A stretch of DNA of 64,000 nt, taken from Membranipora membranacea. Taxonomy: Eukaryota; Bryozoa; Gymnolaemata; Cheilostomatida; Membraniporidae. The stretch lies in NCBI GenBank assembly GCA_914767715.1, contig OU612072.1, forward strand, positions 3,906,001 to 3,970,000. The letters run 5' to 3'. Both the position numbers and the translations under genes were made by a program. Positions within the stretch are counted from its first letter, which is position 1. Each line of letters begins with the position of its first letter. Below are positions 1 through 12,905 of this stretch, piece after piece. The notes below the pieces were generated by a model that was given only the letters and a program-made list of their open reading frames with translations, did not search any database and was not told the DNA's origin.

Positions 1-537
1 AGGTTGAGTATTTTGATAAGAGCCATTTCCACTTGATACGAAGATGTAGGTTTTATTTTATCATGGATAAAACTGTTTCTGCTTCTATCAATATTATGGG
101 ATGGTCAAATAACCAAAATATTATTGCTACCCAAGTACTAAGGTGTTATCTACCCTATGATTTACAAGAAAAAGCGCATATAGACCTAGGAATAGTGAAC
201 TAGAATAGACCTAGGAATAGTGCACTAGAATAGACCTAGGAATAGTGAACTTCACAAATACAGTTTTCCGAGATTTGCTATTTTGGAGCTCATTGTTACC
301 ATGCTCAACAAAACTTGCTATAGTGCTATCACTCAACAGAACAGAAATTGTGAATGGAACTTGGATTCTCCTGTACCACCCACCAACTGTTTAATTGATA
401 ACTTAAATTCCAACTAATACTAGATTTTCTTTTACTTCTCTAAGGCCAGAGCATATGTGTATGTCTTGAAACTGGAGTTCCTTAGTAGTTGATTCTATGA
501 AAACAATTATTACGAGCCAAGTTACCAAATTATACGG
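1..537. other. 3' flank of the PSIP1-like gene
   Basis: No coding exon is visible here. It lies downstream of the minus-strand PSIP1-like stop codon and probably holds its 3' UTR. A T-rich stretch near 51-60 reads on the minus strand as an AATAAA-type polyadenylation hexamer, a weak candidate. The only clear structure is the three-copy repeat at 181-251. Confidence 0.5.
181..251. repeat. 25-bp tandem repeat, 3 copies
   Basis: Three head-to-tail copies with period 25, each starting TAGACCTAGGAATAGTG, with one or two substitutions between copies. It lies about 290 bp beyond the PSIP1-like stop codon, probably in the 3' UTR or just past it. No function is inferred. Confidence 0.85.
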
Positions 538-3500
538 CTAAATACTTTCATGTTTATTTCCCTCTGCCCATACCTTGGTATCAGTCTCACTCTTCTGTGT
601 TGGCGGATATGCTTCCTTCTTCTGTTCCTTCTTCTTACTACTCTTCTGTTTAGTTAGTTCAGACATCGCTGACTTATCACTGGAAGCTATAGTCCTCAAC
701 TTATTACACAGAGAGTCAGCCTGAGTCATCACACCGCTGTCGGCTTTGTACTTACGGCACTGAAAATAGTAATAAATTCTTTTATCAACTATGGGAATAG
801 TAATACTGCAATAATACTAAATGAACAGTAGAAGAACTCAGGACCATATCCTCAGCATTGAAAACAAAAATTGTTATTGAAAAAAAACTGATTTAAAAAA
901 GAAAATCTAAAAAAACTCATGTTATGGTGAAGTGAGATTGGGACAGTTACAGAGAGGTAGAAAGTGGTGAGACTGTGTATACAGGAGACTAGATGAGAAA
1001 TATAGGAATAGAGGAAGAGAGATCTAGAGGCCTCTGTCATGCTTACAGCTTGTCATTTAATTACCCGATTCAGACAAGCTTTTATCCTGAGTTTTATTTT
1101 AGCATAATAAAGAACATGCTACTAATGTTTACTTATGTTTCTTTTTATGGATTTTATAGTCTGCCATCAATTATGTGTGATAAAATAACTTGCCTTGGAT
1201 TGAAACAAAATTTGAGAGGTCCTTTTTTTCATTTTCAGATGCAGAGTACTGCAATTCTGATTCTATTGTGTGATTAAATTGGTGCAGAATGCAACGCAAC
1301 ATCTTAGTGTTTACTTTAATATAGGTTACATATCTTATGAATGAGACAAAAGAGAGATTTTTTTTGCGAAATCTGAAACAAGATATTATCGAATTTTGAG
1401 CTTTAGATCAATTATTTAAGGCGACAAGTGTCCGTGTGAAAATCCGCAGAAATTTATTTCCAAAGAAAGTGGTGTCTTCTTACACATGATAAAACCTAAG
1501 TCTAAGTTTGTTATCTTATTATGCCATCAACTTTTTTGTAGCTTTACACTTTTTATATATTCACTGTAGTAAAATCTTGACATTCTCAAACTTCTGATGT
1601 AGGACTTCAGATTTCAAATGGAAGCAAATTATTTCATGAATTTTAACATGAGATATTGGTCAACACAATAAGCAGAGTTAGCAAATTATATCAGTGCTGG
1701 CTTGAGGTTAGTTCTAGACAGCCTGTTTATATATGGACTTTAAATTTGGTGTTTCAAAATTGTATAAAATGTCCAAATTGAGATTTTTTTTGTAGGATCA
1801 GTATTGTTCTTAAAAGTACATCTAAGGCTAATTTTAACCTGATTTATATCATAATCGCTGTTGTCTCATAATAACTTAGCTTGAACAAAGTTTGCCACAA
1901 TTTGGCCCTGCAAAATTTTCAATGCATATGAGACACTTGCTCCGCGTTCCGACACTTACCTTGTATTTGAAGTCGAATAAACGCCCCTCTTTACAATACC
2001 TTAACCCCCTCCCCCAACCATAACCTAACTCCCACCCCCTCTTTATTAACTCGAGGCTGTCACCAGTCTGTTCACTATATCTAGATCTCTCTGAGCGGCG
2101 GGATCGATGATGGTGATGGTGATGAATAAAGACAGTGATATCAAATATGAACAACAAGGATTGTCAGGTACATTTGGCTTCAAAGAGATTCAAACTCAGT
2201 TCATCTGATCCAAACATAAAAATATGCCAAACCTTTATTTGAATTATTATCAGTTGTACTGAATATGACTTTCACTTCATTTTGAAATTTGATTCAGATG
2301 AGTCATGTTAGTTTGTTTGTTTGAGATCAACAAGCCGAGACAGACCGCCAAAATTGTTTGTTTTTACTGTGTACCCAACAAACCCGCGCTCTGTTCACAT
2401 TTCAAGGACAAAAAAAACGCTAAGATACAATAAAAAACCGTTACACAATTCAATTTCATATAATCAAAAAATGACACATAACACTCACGCTTTGCAAAAA
2501 TTACCAAAATCACTTTGTTAAAACATCAAACTTTGGTCTGACACCATTCAAACATTTATTAGACTTGAAAAACAGCGGTCCTTTCACTAAAGCACATACT
2601 TACCATATCCCGATAATTTAAAGCCCACAATGCCGACACGATCGGTATATGAATATCTCAAACTCGATCCCGCCACTCATAGAGATATATCTAGTAGAGT
2701 ATAGTGAACAGTGTTTACATCGGTGACAGGCTGAAAATTTGTGTTTTCTATAAATATAAACTGCATGTTTAAAGTTATGTGATGCATCTTTGGGGTAGTT
2801 GGGTTGATTTTTGATTGTTGGAGGATGGGGTGAGGGGTTAAGGGGTTTGGCGCAGTAAGATGGGATGTCAGCAATAGAAAGGATCCACAAAAGATTGTTG
2901 ATGATCAGAATTCACATCAGGAGTGTTACTCCCTGTAAGAGCTGAAACTTTTTCAAAATGTCTGAAGGAATACGGCATTTCGTTCCATATTTAAGGCTCA
3001 CAACATGTACTTCTCAGATTACACATGCTTAATGGTTGAATAAAAATTATTTGCAACAGACGTGCCCAAGGGAAATCATAATGTAAATATGTTGGCAGTA
3101 ACATGAGACATTTTCCATTTGAAATTCATCGAAAACATAATCAATAATTGGGATGCGCAAAAGCTTTTTAAAAAGGTTTCAGTTTGACAAAGAAAAATAA
3201 AATCAATAAATTCAAACTAGATGTAAAAAAAGCGCAGGGCTCTTCTTGTAAAAGGAGTCATGGTATAGTGGCCTGGTAAATTTTGAACTGTTGTTGATAT
3301 TCTCAGTCACTTATATGTTTAATTACTGCCCATATTTACCGATGGCACCCTTATCAATCTGATCTGCATTGAAACCCCTAACTCTACTGGATCATGCTGT
3401 GAGCCTGGCAGCTGTCATAGACCCATTTACTGGGAATCATTTAAATCTTCAAGAGATGGTAAGCTGTGATACTTCAATTTTTGTTTGGCAGAAAAGACAC

Positions 3501-4670
3501 CAAAGCCAGATTTTTTTTCTGGCAACATACTGTCAGGTAAGTCTACTCACTTGATGATAGCGCATATGCATTAAAACAATCGAGTCGGTACAGAGCCAAA
3601 TTATGATGTCGGACTGGTCACCAATTGCCCAAGGTGATATGTGATGTATGAAAACTGAAAGCATTATTTCAATAAATCCTAATCTACATAGGATCATTGG
3701 ACGGCTATGTCTATATTCGTATGCAAAGCAAGTGATGGAGATGATAGATGGGGAGAGGACAGAACACAGAGAAGAAGAATCACCTTCTTTAGGGTATCAA
3801 TAATAGCCGGATATTTAACCAGCATAGCAGCCACTATCTCTAAACCATCCAGGTCCTTCATAGCTTCTAGACACTTAGAAACATCCTAAAATATAAGATA
3901 ATAATTTTCACATGTGCAACATTCACTATGTTTCCATGCTCCGTACAAATGGGCATAAGCGATTTTAGCCCTTCATTCGGCACATGGAAACAATCAAGTT
4001 ATTCGATTTCTTACTCATCGGGTCGTTCGCTTTCACAAACCGAATTTGGTCGGATCATATTGTTATTGTATTGTGTTTTGATTACATAACAAGACAAACC
4101 ACACATGACAGCCAAAATCTATTGGATAGGATGCGAATGATCATTCGACCCATGGAAACATAGTGATTTTATCCTCTTAGCAGTTGTAGGGTTTGAAATT
4201 TTTGTTTTGTGTAATGGGGAGGCGTGAACCAAGACCAATCATCATAGGCATCGTTACCTTGGTTAAATAATCATCAAATTTTGTTAAGTTGGTGTTGGTC
4301 GTAAAACTGCACAGTAACCTTGGTACTGCTCCAAGTTAGGATCGATATAACAACGGTAAGGCAGAATCCTTACAATACGATTCTGTTCAATGTCTTAAGA
4401 CTACACATTGACCTAGGATATGTCACCACCACTTTCACTTTATTTTCAAAGAGGAGAACAGCTCTGTGCCTCATTGGAAAGCTCACCATGCCACCAATAA
4501 AGTCATTAAATGAGTAAAATGTTGAGACCCGTCTGTCACCGGGCAATCATATCATGTAGGACAGTGACTGATCTGACTTATACAGAGAGCACTCCTCACC
4601 TTAGTACTGACAGCGAGAGATCTCTTTATCACATCATCAAGTTCTCGTATCTTCTTCTCCGTTTTCAATT
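538..4670 (-). other. Integrase-binding-type domain, exons 12-14
   Basis: Exons 4670-4600, 3885-3784 and the start of 759-538 together encode a TFIIS-N-like helical bundle that resembles the LEDGF IBD. Visible landmarks in order: KKIRELDDVIKRSL, then KCLEAMKDLDGLEIV, then IIDTLKKCRKYKADSG and LCNKLRTIA. In vertebrates this surface binds MLL-menin, IWS1, JPO2 and similar partners. A basic tail of about 40 residues follows to the stop. The last intron (760-3783) is about 3 kb. Confidence 0.88.
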
Positions 4671-7600
4671 CTACAATAAAAAAAGTGACGTGCTAATCCA
4701 GGCATCCAGACAGAAATACAATAGTTGATATAATTGAAAAGGTACATGAATTATCCTACATTATGAGTGGAGTAAATATCAGCTAGAGATTAAATTGTAA
4801 AATTGGGGGGGGGGTGACTTTATGCTAGCTAGCATCAGTTTTCGTTACCAAAGTTCTACTCTTGAATACAGTTTACTCCTCATGATAATAAAAGGACCGC
4901 AGGCTAGACATGAGTGTTGTTTTTATTGGGCAAGACAGCGTTGTATTGTTGAGTGGAATAGATAGTGATTGTTACGAAGGTTAGACAGGGTTGTATATAT
5001 GAGATGATCATACTAAGATTATGTAGCCGTTTCTTCTCTTCTTTCTTTTTACGCTCCTCATCAGCCTCCCTCTCCCTCTGTAGATGTCTCTGTCTACGCT
5101 CCTCTAACTTATCCTGTCTTCTCTTCATCTTCAGCTCTCTATGTTCCTTAGCTCTCTGCTCTAACATCTCTTCTAAGTCCTTCTCTGACTCCTTAACAAT
5201 ATAAACAGTGTAACACCAATATACACAACGTCACACCAATATACACAACGTCACACCAATATACACAACGTAACACCAATATACATAACGACACCCACCA
5301 ATATAAACAGTGTATCAGCAATATGCATCCAGTCACACCAATAAAGATAGTGTAGCACATCTAGATCTATCATTCTTTTGGTTGATAGTATAAAAATGTG
5401 TCAAATATATGTTAGTCATGTGGCATAAATATATGACATTCATATTTTTATATCCGCTCTTCCTGTTTCACGCAAATGATATTCCTGTTTCATATTTATA
5501 CTAACTACAATTCCAATTGTTTTATCTATAAAAATGGGAAAAAGCAGATACAAATTTACATGCCTGATGACAAAGTGTTTTGCACCTTGTAATGTATGTA
5601 GACCATTCGATGACCATATGTTAACATCTATGTATAAGTCAATGGCAATTGCCATGAGCACAAACGGAGGGGAGAAGCCTTTTCTTTTTTTAAATATTGA
5701 GCTGTAAAATCTTAAATTACCAGAGAGGGTTCAATGTTGGTCAGGGTTTAATTTGCCCACTTAATTTTAGCTTGCCCACTTAATTTTAGCTAGCACTAAA
5801 TTTTGGCTAGCTGAAGTGGGAGTTTAAATTAAGTGAAGAAGTTGAGTGAATGTAAACTAGCCTTAAAATTAGCTATTTCAGGCATATGAAAAATGGCATA
5901 CTTTACTGTTCTAGGATTATACAAACCTTAGGTTTATCAGCCGAGTCACTATCGCTATCACTCTCACTCAGTACTGTGTGCTTACTTCTACTCTTATGTA
6001 CTGTTGTAGCGTGTATAACTTCATCATCCTCAGCTGATGAGTTAGCCGCTGACGATGAGTTATCTCCTCCATCCTCCTCACCGCCGGCAGCGTCTGGTTT
6101 ATCTGACTTATCCTTCTTACTCTGAGTGCTGTCGTCAGCTTGGACCTTATCTGAATAGACATTCTAGAGTTATAAACACATTGGAACCACTAACTTCATT
6201 AACATATAATAGACTTCCAGGATCTTTGCAGCACTAAAAGTTGGCCTAAACAGTAAGATATATAATTATGTATTATGTATGTACAAAGTTTATGGTCAAC
6301 ACTGTGGTCACTCATGGTCACAGGTATTAGGCACATTCGATAAGGTGATGTTTCATTTAGTAAATCAGTTCAATATACTTTCCAGTTGTAGTATGGCTCT
6401 TCTCAATACTTGTTTAAGGGTTCAGTTGAATTATGCCACACCATATTATTAATGGTTGAGAGATGCCAACGAAAGCTATAGGTTTGAGTAGTCAAAAATA
6501 TAAAATAATGTAAAAAGTCTTTCTTAGTATAATTATTACTGTATGATCTTACCATCAGTAGTAGATTTGATGATATCAGTGACCTGCTCTTTACTCACAG
6601 CCAGACCTTCACTATCACCAGATGTATCGGCTGGTTTTATTACGTCAGATTTCTTCTCAGATTCTGAATAATAAATAACATAACGATAATATACGTCAAA
6701 TATTATTATTAAACATGTAATAACATCATATATGTTCATGGATGATAAATACTGTAATGACACAAAAAGCTAGCTTATATATATAGTTAATGTTGAGTAA
6801 ATTTCAGCTAGCCATAAATTTCAGGCCGCACAAAATGGCCAACATCTAAAAGACAGAGAGAAATTATTGTAGATTAATTGCAAATGTTGCATGAATAAGT
6901 ATCATCAATGTTCAAAGAAGCCCACTGTTTTTATGATCACCGATTTCGATGATTGAATCATCACTACTTCGCATGACTTATGGTACCTTTGTCTGCTGAT
7001 TTTACTTCTGTCTTAACCTCCAGTTTATCTTCTTCTTTATTATCACTTTTCTTTTCCTGTGAAGGTTTGGGGGTGTCCTCAGTGCCCGACCCAGCATCAG
7101 AGTCTGAGTTTGATGATGAGCTTGAGCTAGATGAAGATGAGCTATCTGACTTAGAACCGGATTTTTCTAAAGAAGAGCAAGAGATGATGATAATTGATAT
7201 TTCCCAACATGACATCGTCAAAGTAGTGGTAAAAATAGAATCACTAGACTCTAGAGGTAAAAATAGAACTCAACTTAAGAGTCAAACTAGGCTGATAATA
7301 CCATATATATTCAGCTGTACAGGCATTCTTTTCATCTGATAGTAAGGAAGCTAAATTTAAATTCCAACTATTACCCAATTTTTTAACAACATAAATATAA
7401 ATGAGAATGGCGACATTCCGTAATATGAATACAATGTTTTGAGCAGCTGCAGCTGTCATATGTATTGTTATACAATAGCTAAGTTTCCTAAGCTGTTATA
7501 TAGATCTACTCAATTCAGACATGATCTGGACATCAGATTATGAGTAGGGCCTTAGGCTAATTTCAATCACACCCAATTGTACCTTCCTTCATACAAAAAC

Positions 7601-10600
7601 ATTTTTATATTTGTGAAATAAAGGAGTGCCATTTGAAGCTGCTGCTCTACTATCACGGACATAGTCTCTCGGAGCAAGTTGTCTCCCTCTTTTCCCACAC
7701 ATAGACTTACCTGATCCTTTGTCTGACCCTTCTTTATCCTTATCTTCTTCCGATTCGCTCTTTGCTTTATTTTTCTTAGCTGCAGCTCTCCCACCTGTAG
7801 CCCTCTTTCCACCTCTACCCAGCCCACCTCTTGTCGGGGCCTTACTACCCTCCCCTTCTTCATCATCTGAAGCATCACTCTTATCACTTTCTACTTTAGC
7901 CTTAGATCTGGCTGTGGATGCGCGCCCGCCCCGACCTCGTTTGGCAGATTGTATTTTTTTATTGCTAGCAGCTGATTTTCTCTTGGCTGCAGGAGTCTTT
8001 TTCTTGTCACTAGAGTCTGATTTTTCAGACTCTGATTTCTCGTCACTGTCTGATTTTTCTGGCTCGCTGTCAGAGGAGTTTTGATCAGACTTATGTTCGC
8101 CGCTTGCTGCCGAGGACTCTGATTGTTTCCTCTTTTTAGCTGCTGACTTAGTTTTAGAGAGAGGTTTGCTGTCCTCGTCATCTCCACTCTCTTCTGATTC
8201 GGATTCTTTATAAGATTTCGCTGCGGCTAAAACATCAAAATAATCAAGCTAAATACCACATTGTTTACAGACTAATAAGAGACGACACACTATGAGGTGT
8301 TCTCGGAAGAAAAATATCAATAGGAACATGATCAGCAGGTCGTCGTTCTCATATACCAAGACAAATACTGGATGAAATTTTTCAGAATGTAGGATTATTC
8401 TTTAGTTAACATTAAAAACAGCCTACAAATGAGAGAGCAGTAAAATGTGTTGAGAAAACAATCTCATGTCATGGCATCCCCTCTGAAAGATGTATTAGAC
8501 TCAATGAAATATATTTTTTCAGCTACATACTCCATCAATAATACATGTGCAAGCATAAATCTCTACGATAATTGCCTCCTTGTGGTCTACAGAAACAGGT
8601 TTCTGTGAGAGTTGCAATAAATTCACATCCATAATGTCCACCTCACTCACCTTTTCTTCTGCCACCTCTAGCAGCTTGTGTGGTTTTAGCTGCAGGAGTT
8701 TTCTTGTTTGCTGCAGATTTAGCGAGTGGTTTCTCTTCTTCAGAGTCAGCATCTTCATCACTTAAAAGAGAAATAGTCACACATAATCATAAGTATGGCT
8801 TGTGATATAGAAGCTTCACATTGGTAGTGGTCAATCTATCAATCATGTCATCTGAAGGCATTCGGGAGTTTGTTTGCAATTCTTGTTTTTTGCTCATCTA
8901 AGTTGATAGAATGTTTTTCATCCTGTAGACAAAAGGTGTGTGCATCTTATGCCTTACTATTCAAACTATCATTATAGTAACACTGCAAATATCAAATCTC
9001 ACAATAATGTTAAAAGCAAGCAATGGAGGTAAACTATCCACCATCCCTGGATAAAGGGATTATTCATTGCATGATATATACAGATTATATTAGATCTATA
9101 GATTAATATAGATAGATAATTGGGAGTTATTTCATCATTGAGCTTGTTGTTCAGAGAGAGGACAACTTATAATTATTTACATAACATTACATAATTATTT
9201 ACATTTTTGGTTTCCTACTTATCCCTGCTTTCTGAGACTGCGACACACATATTGACTCTATCTTCTAACTTAATATGAGATAATATGAGACGTTGAGCAT
9301 TACCTGTCAGCTGCTTTACTGGGAGTCTTCCTGGCTGGTTTCTTGGCAGGAGTCTTTTTGGCAGGAGTTTTCTTAGACTTTGGAGCAGGTTTCGCCTGTG
9401 ATAAAAGTTAGCTGATATTAAAATTACTATTAAACAATGATAAAGAGAGATATCAAATACTGCATGCACCAAAGCCTTGATTGCCTTGGCAATGTTTTCA
9501 GGCAAAAGTAGCCGTCAATTCCCCGTTATCCCTTCCTATATGATAAGATTGTGGTGGAAACGTTCATGTAAGTTAGATGCGAATAGCCAACTAGCATACC
9601 TCCATATCTTTAACAAAATGTCTTTGTGTCTTAACCATAAAAGATCTCACATATTATTGTGCACTTACAAAACGAAACCTAGCGAATGCCACTGAGGAAG
9701 ACAGACGTATTACACATCATTGTTGCTGAGATTGAGATAATTTCTCATCACACCAAACTACTGAACACATGACTAAAGGAAGAGGGTGGGGGTATCTCAC
9801 CCTCCCTGGCTAAACGAAGGGGAGGTCGTGACTCACTCTAGCTGGTTTTTTCTTGGCTGGTTCATCACTATCAGAGTTATCGTCCTCTTTCTCCTCGCTG
9901 TCGCCTTTTTCTTCTGCTGCCTCAGACGACTTCCTCTTGGCTGCCGATGAGGCTGAAGCTGCTGTCGATGCCGCCACACTACTTCTCTGTGTGATAGAGA
10001 GGGTATCATGGGAGCACAGCACAGAGGAAAATAAAATCGATCAATTGGTTTATATCAGGAGTGAGTCAATACTAAAAGACATGATTGTGTATAATATTGA
10101 TTACCTTGAATATAAACAGACCTCCTTGCTATACTATCTCCAGCTAGAATTGATTTTGGAGAAATTATAGAAACGAGTAACATTTGTTCTATGATACCAA
10201 CACATTCTTTACTAAGAGTTTGCCAGCCTGATTTCCAATCTGCCGATCATATACTCACTCTGCTGGCCCGTCTCTTATCCCCTCCTGCCTCGTCAGTCTT
10301 AGTCTCAGTACCTGACCTGGCAGCTCGGGCTTCTACCATTGACTTCATGAATGCAGGCTTTTGAACTTTGCCGTACTTTTCCTCATATTCGAGGAAATCA
10401 AAGACATCCTGAGATTTGCAGTTAGCACTGAAAAAGAGAAAATATGCCAGTGCTATAATACCTAACCACCAAGCATACTATTATGCTTCCTTATCATCTA
10501 GAATTCCTTAAATTCATAACAATAATTCTGTGCCTGCATAATGTTCAGAAATATTAATTTCACATTAAATCCGTAGATGTTTGAGCATCGGCCAGTCGCA

Positions 10601-11556
10601 GATATTGTCTCACAAGCACTTTACATGATTGTCATAAATGCCCAGAGAAACATCCCGACCCTTCCAGGAGTTTAACTTTATACCCATAAACAAATAGAGA
10701 CAGACATAGAAGGAGAGATAGTCACTGATGACGCATAGTGAACATTATAAGAGAACTTAGCTACATCAAGGAGAACGAGTATTACACCTACCATTGACCA
10801 ATACCGGACCTGAGGATAGCATCGAAAACAAACAACACATCACGAGACATGTGTGAACTAAGCTTGTTATCAAAATGGATGTTTAACAAGCAAAGATCTT
10901 ATATGTGGCTGAGACAAGATATGCATGATCAGCATATGGGCATTTAAACCATCAATCAGGGCTTTAAATGTTCATAACAGTGTCCATTAAAACAAGGTTA
11001 CAGACACATAAATCTAAGCCGGTATGGCAGACTCACAATTAAACTGACTGTAGCAAACTGACCTTTCGTTTGTGCCGAAGAACAGAACAGGATATTTTCC
11101 TTTGCCTTCTGCTATTACCTGTAATGCAAACAATGGCTTGTTGGTCTCATACAACAACTTATACGCAAGAGCAATGAAGTGGACTCAAACCCATGTATGT
11201 ATTAGTGATAATAGTATGCCTATGATATATATCGGGACAATATTGGGACAATAACAGGAAATATCTGTTAGTCATCTAGGAGATAGTCAAGACTACCACA
11301 GTTCTTCACATATATGTTAACAGCATGTAGCCCTAGTATTGTGCATATTAAAGTAGAAGTAGTATGTGCGTGTTCCTACGAACAAAATGAGCCAATGGTC
11401 AAATACTTGCGTTATCCCTTAATTAAATATAGAGACAGGGGATTTAAGCTGCAATTAGCGATTAAGTAGGCCTACCTTGGCAGGCCATGGTGGATAGCCT
11501 TTGACTTTAGCAAAGACGACATCTCCCTCATGGAAGACTTTAGCTGATTTACTCAT
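538..11556 (-). CDS. PSIP1: LEDGF/HRP2-like chromatin reader (PWWP + IBD), 14 exons
   Basis: Nuclear protein expected to read methylated H3K36 nucleosomes through PWWP and to recruit partners through the integrase-binding domain (IBD). Exons, high to low coordinate: 11556-11476, 11118-11063, 10427-10259, 9986-9837, 9395-9304, 8760-8651, 8226-7711, 7166-6987, 6663-6553, 6150-5927, 5191-5014, 4670-4600, 3885-3784, 759-538. All phases join, giving about 753 residues. PWWP spans roughly residues 1-100 (KVKGYPPWPAK, then YPVLFFGTNER). Residues about 105-560 are Ser/Asp/Lys-rich with KRGRGGR-type AT-hook-like stretches and a poly-Ser run. A Glu/Arg/Lys-rich helix precedes the IBD (about 620-715; KCLEAMKDL, IIDTLKKCRKYK). 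The architecture and length suit HDGFL2 at least as well as PSIP1; one gene may represent the ancestor of both. The start is the first ATG before the PWWP. Confidence 0.93.
760..3783. other. Last intron of the PSIP1-like gene
   Basis: About 3 kb of non-coding sequence. It contains a short GATGGT-type simple repeat near 2105-2125, which reads as a poly-His stretch on the minus strand, and several chance ORFs below 100 codons. I see no convincing alternative exon, RNA gene or mobile element. Confidence 0.55.
5205..5345. repeat. Degenerate ~22-bp tandem repeat touching a splice acceptor
   Basis: About six copies of a unit around AACACCAATATACACAACGT, degenerating towards 5345. The array begins within about 15 bp of the 3' splice site of the PSIP1-like exon 5191-5014, so on the gene strand it supplies the T-rich tract upstream of the acceptor. 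It is intronic. Confidence 0.8.
10259..11556 (-). other. PWWP domain, exons 1-3 of the PSIP1-like gene
   Basis: Three exons encode an HDGF-family PWWP domain. The motif reads PPWP, as expected for the HDGF/LEDGF branch. The first strands include GDVVFAKVKGYP, and a later strand reads YPVLFFGTNER. The following helix (CKSQDVFDFLEYEEKYGK) closes the fold. In the family this domain binds H3K36me2/3 and DNA. Confidence 0.92.
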
Positions 11557-12905
11557 TTGTAGAGGTTGGAGTTTAAGGTGCTACAGGATTGCACAGGTTA
11601 ACTCAGATTTGTATTAGGAGATTCACTGGTTGTCAGTTCATCGACATCAGCACATATGTGGATCTTCTCATCTGCGAGTTATGGCTACAAAGAAGAATCA
11701 TAATTATAAAGGATTATTAACATTTATGTTTGCTTGTTGACCAGTTCAACCCTCAACGGAACCTTTGGTCAACTTGGGAATATTTCATTGATTGTCAGTC
11801 CTGTTTATGATAAAGCAAGGGTAGGAGGTGGCTCATTCTAGTAAGGTCACCACGCTTTATAGTGCACATGCTGAGTTTCATAGTTTGAATCCATCCCACT
11901 GCAGTGACTTGACTAGTGGCTCTTTGCCTTGATTGTTTTGGGTACGGCATTGGTGATGACCTCTTGTTGATCTTTCCCCAGTATAGGAAGTGTATATGCT
12001 CAAGCTAGGGCTTGCCGCTAAACATCAACCATCAATTTTGCTCTAGCTCGGAATTATAATAAGCATAATGCAAAAACAAACAGCATAATAAGCATAAAAA
12101 GAAGTGATTTGGTAAAGTAGGCCTAAAATTTCAATTAGAGGAGAGAGTGCATGTTTACAGTAATATGAAAAATATAGTAATAGTAATTAATATTTATATA
12201 TTTCCCATACTAATACTTACTAAACATCACATTCAAATCAATCAATGGGTCCTCAGGTAAGGCCCACTAGCTAGGTAGGGACCACATCCACAGGATACAA
12301 TGCAAGTGCAGTACTTGGTTATAAACACAAATCAGTGACTGTGATGTGCGTGTGAGTAAGACTAAGTAAGTTGTATAACTACAAACTTACAACTATCACT
12401 ACTAACTAACTAATAACTAACTAACTAACTAACCAACCTCAGACTTCAGAGTCATTGGCCCTTGGGTGCCTTGTAAGCTCCAATTGGATTTGGTAATTGA
12501 GACTGAGTTAATGAAGCTAGTTCATCAAATCTTTGGCTGTGCTTTCTTTGATAAATCCAGTCCAATACCAAACTCCTTTACAAGACAATAGCTAGTTCTG
12601 TAAAGAAGCAAAAAATATATTCCTAAAGATCTTTCTTGAGTGCAGCATTACCATAGTTTGTAGAATATGGATGGGTGTAACTGTTACCTCTTCATTCTAA
12701 TGTAGAGCTCAGGCTTCATGTTTCCGGTTTATAAATTATCAAAAGTAATGTAAAGAAATAATTTTATGTAGCCAAAAAATAAAATAAAATTATTTACTTT
12801 TTCCTTACTAATAAATGTATTTTTTTGACAACTCAGTTGTTAAAAACAACAATAAGACGAGAATGCAATTTTTTTGGTGAGTAGTGTGACGCAGTAACCC
12901 GCCAT
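11557..12905. promoter_or_regulatory. Divergent intergenic region, PSIP1-like / Claspin
   Basis: The PSIP1-like gene starts leftwards at 11556 and the first rightward candidate start codon is at 12906, so this 1.35 kb should contain both promoters. A perfect palindrome CGCCATATGGCG at 12900-12911 overlaps that ATG and resembles the YY1-type site found over start codons of many housekeeping genes. A (CTAA)n microsatellite lies near 12400-12440. A SINE-like stretch with a B-box-like GTTTGAATCC lies near 11840-11930. No canonical TATA box stands out. Confidence 0.5.

Noticed and set aside
1876-2157. Minus-strand ORF with a poly-His run followed by an RSRRSERSRYSEQ-like stretch
   Set aside because: The His run is a GATGGT simple repeat, I find no acceptor in front of it, and the exons on either side join in phase without it. 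An alternative terminal exon cannot be excluded but is not supported.
4904-5204. Overlapping ORFs on both strands around 5014-5191
   Set aside because: The minus-strand exon of the PSIP1-like gene explains the open frame; the plus-strand Ser/Leu/Cys-rich ORF is its shadow.
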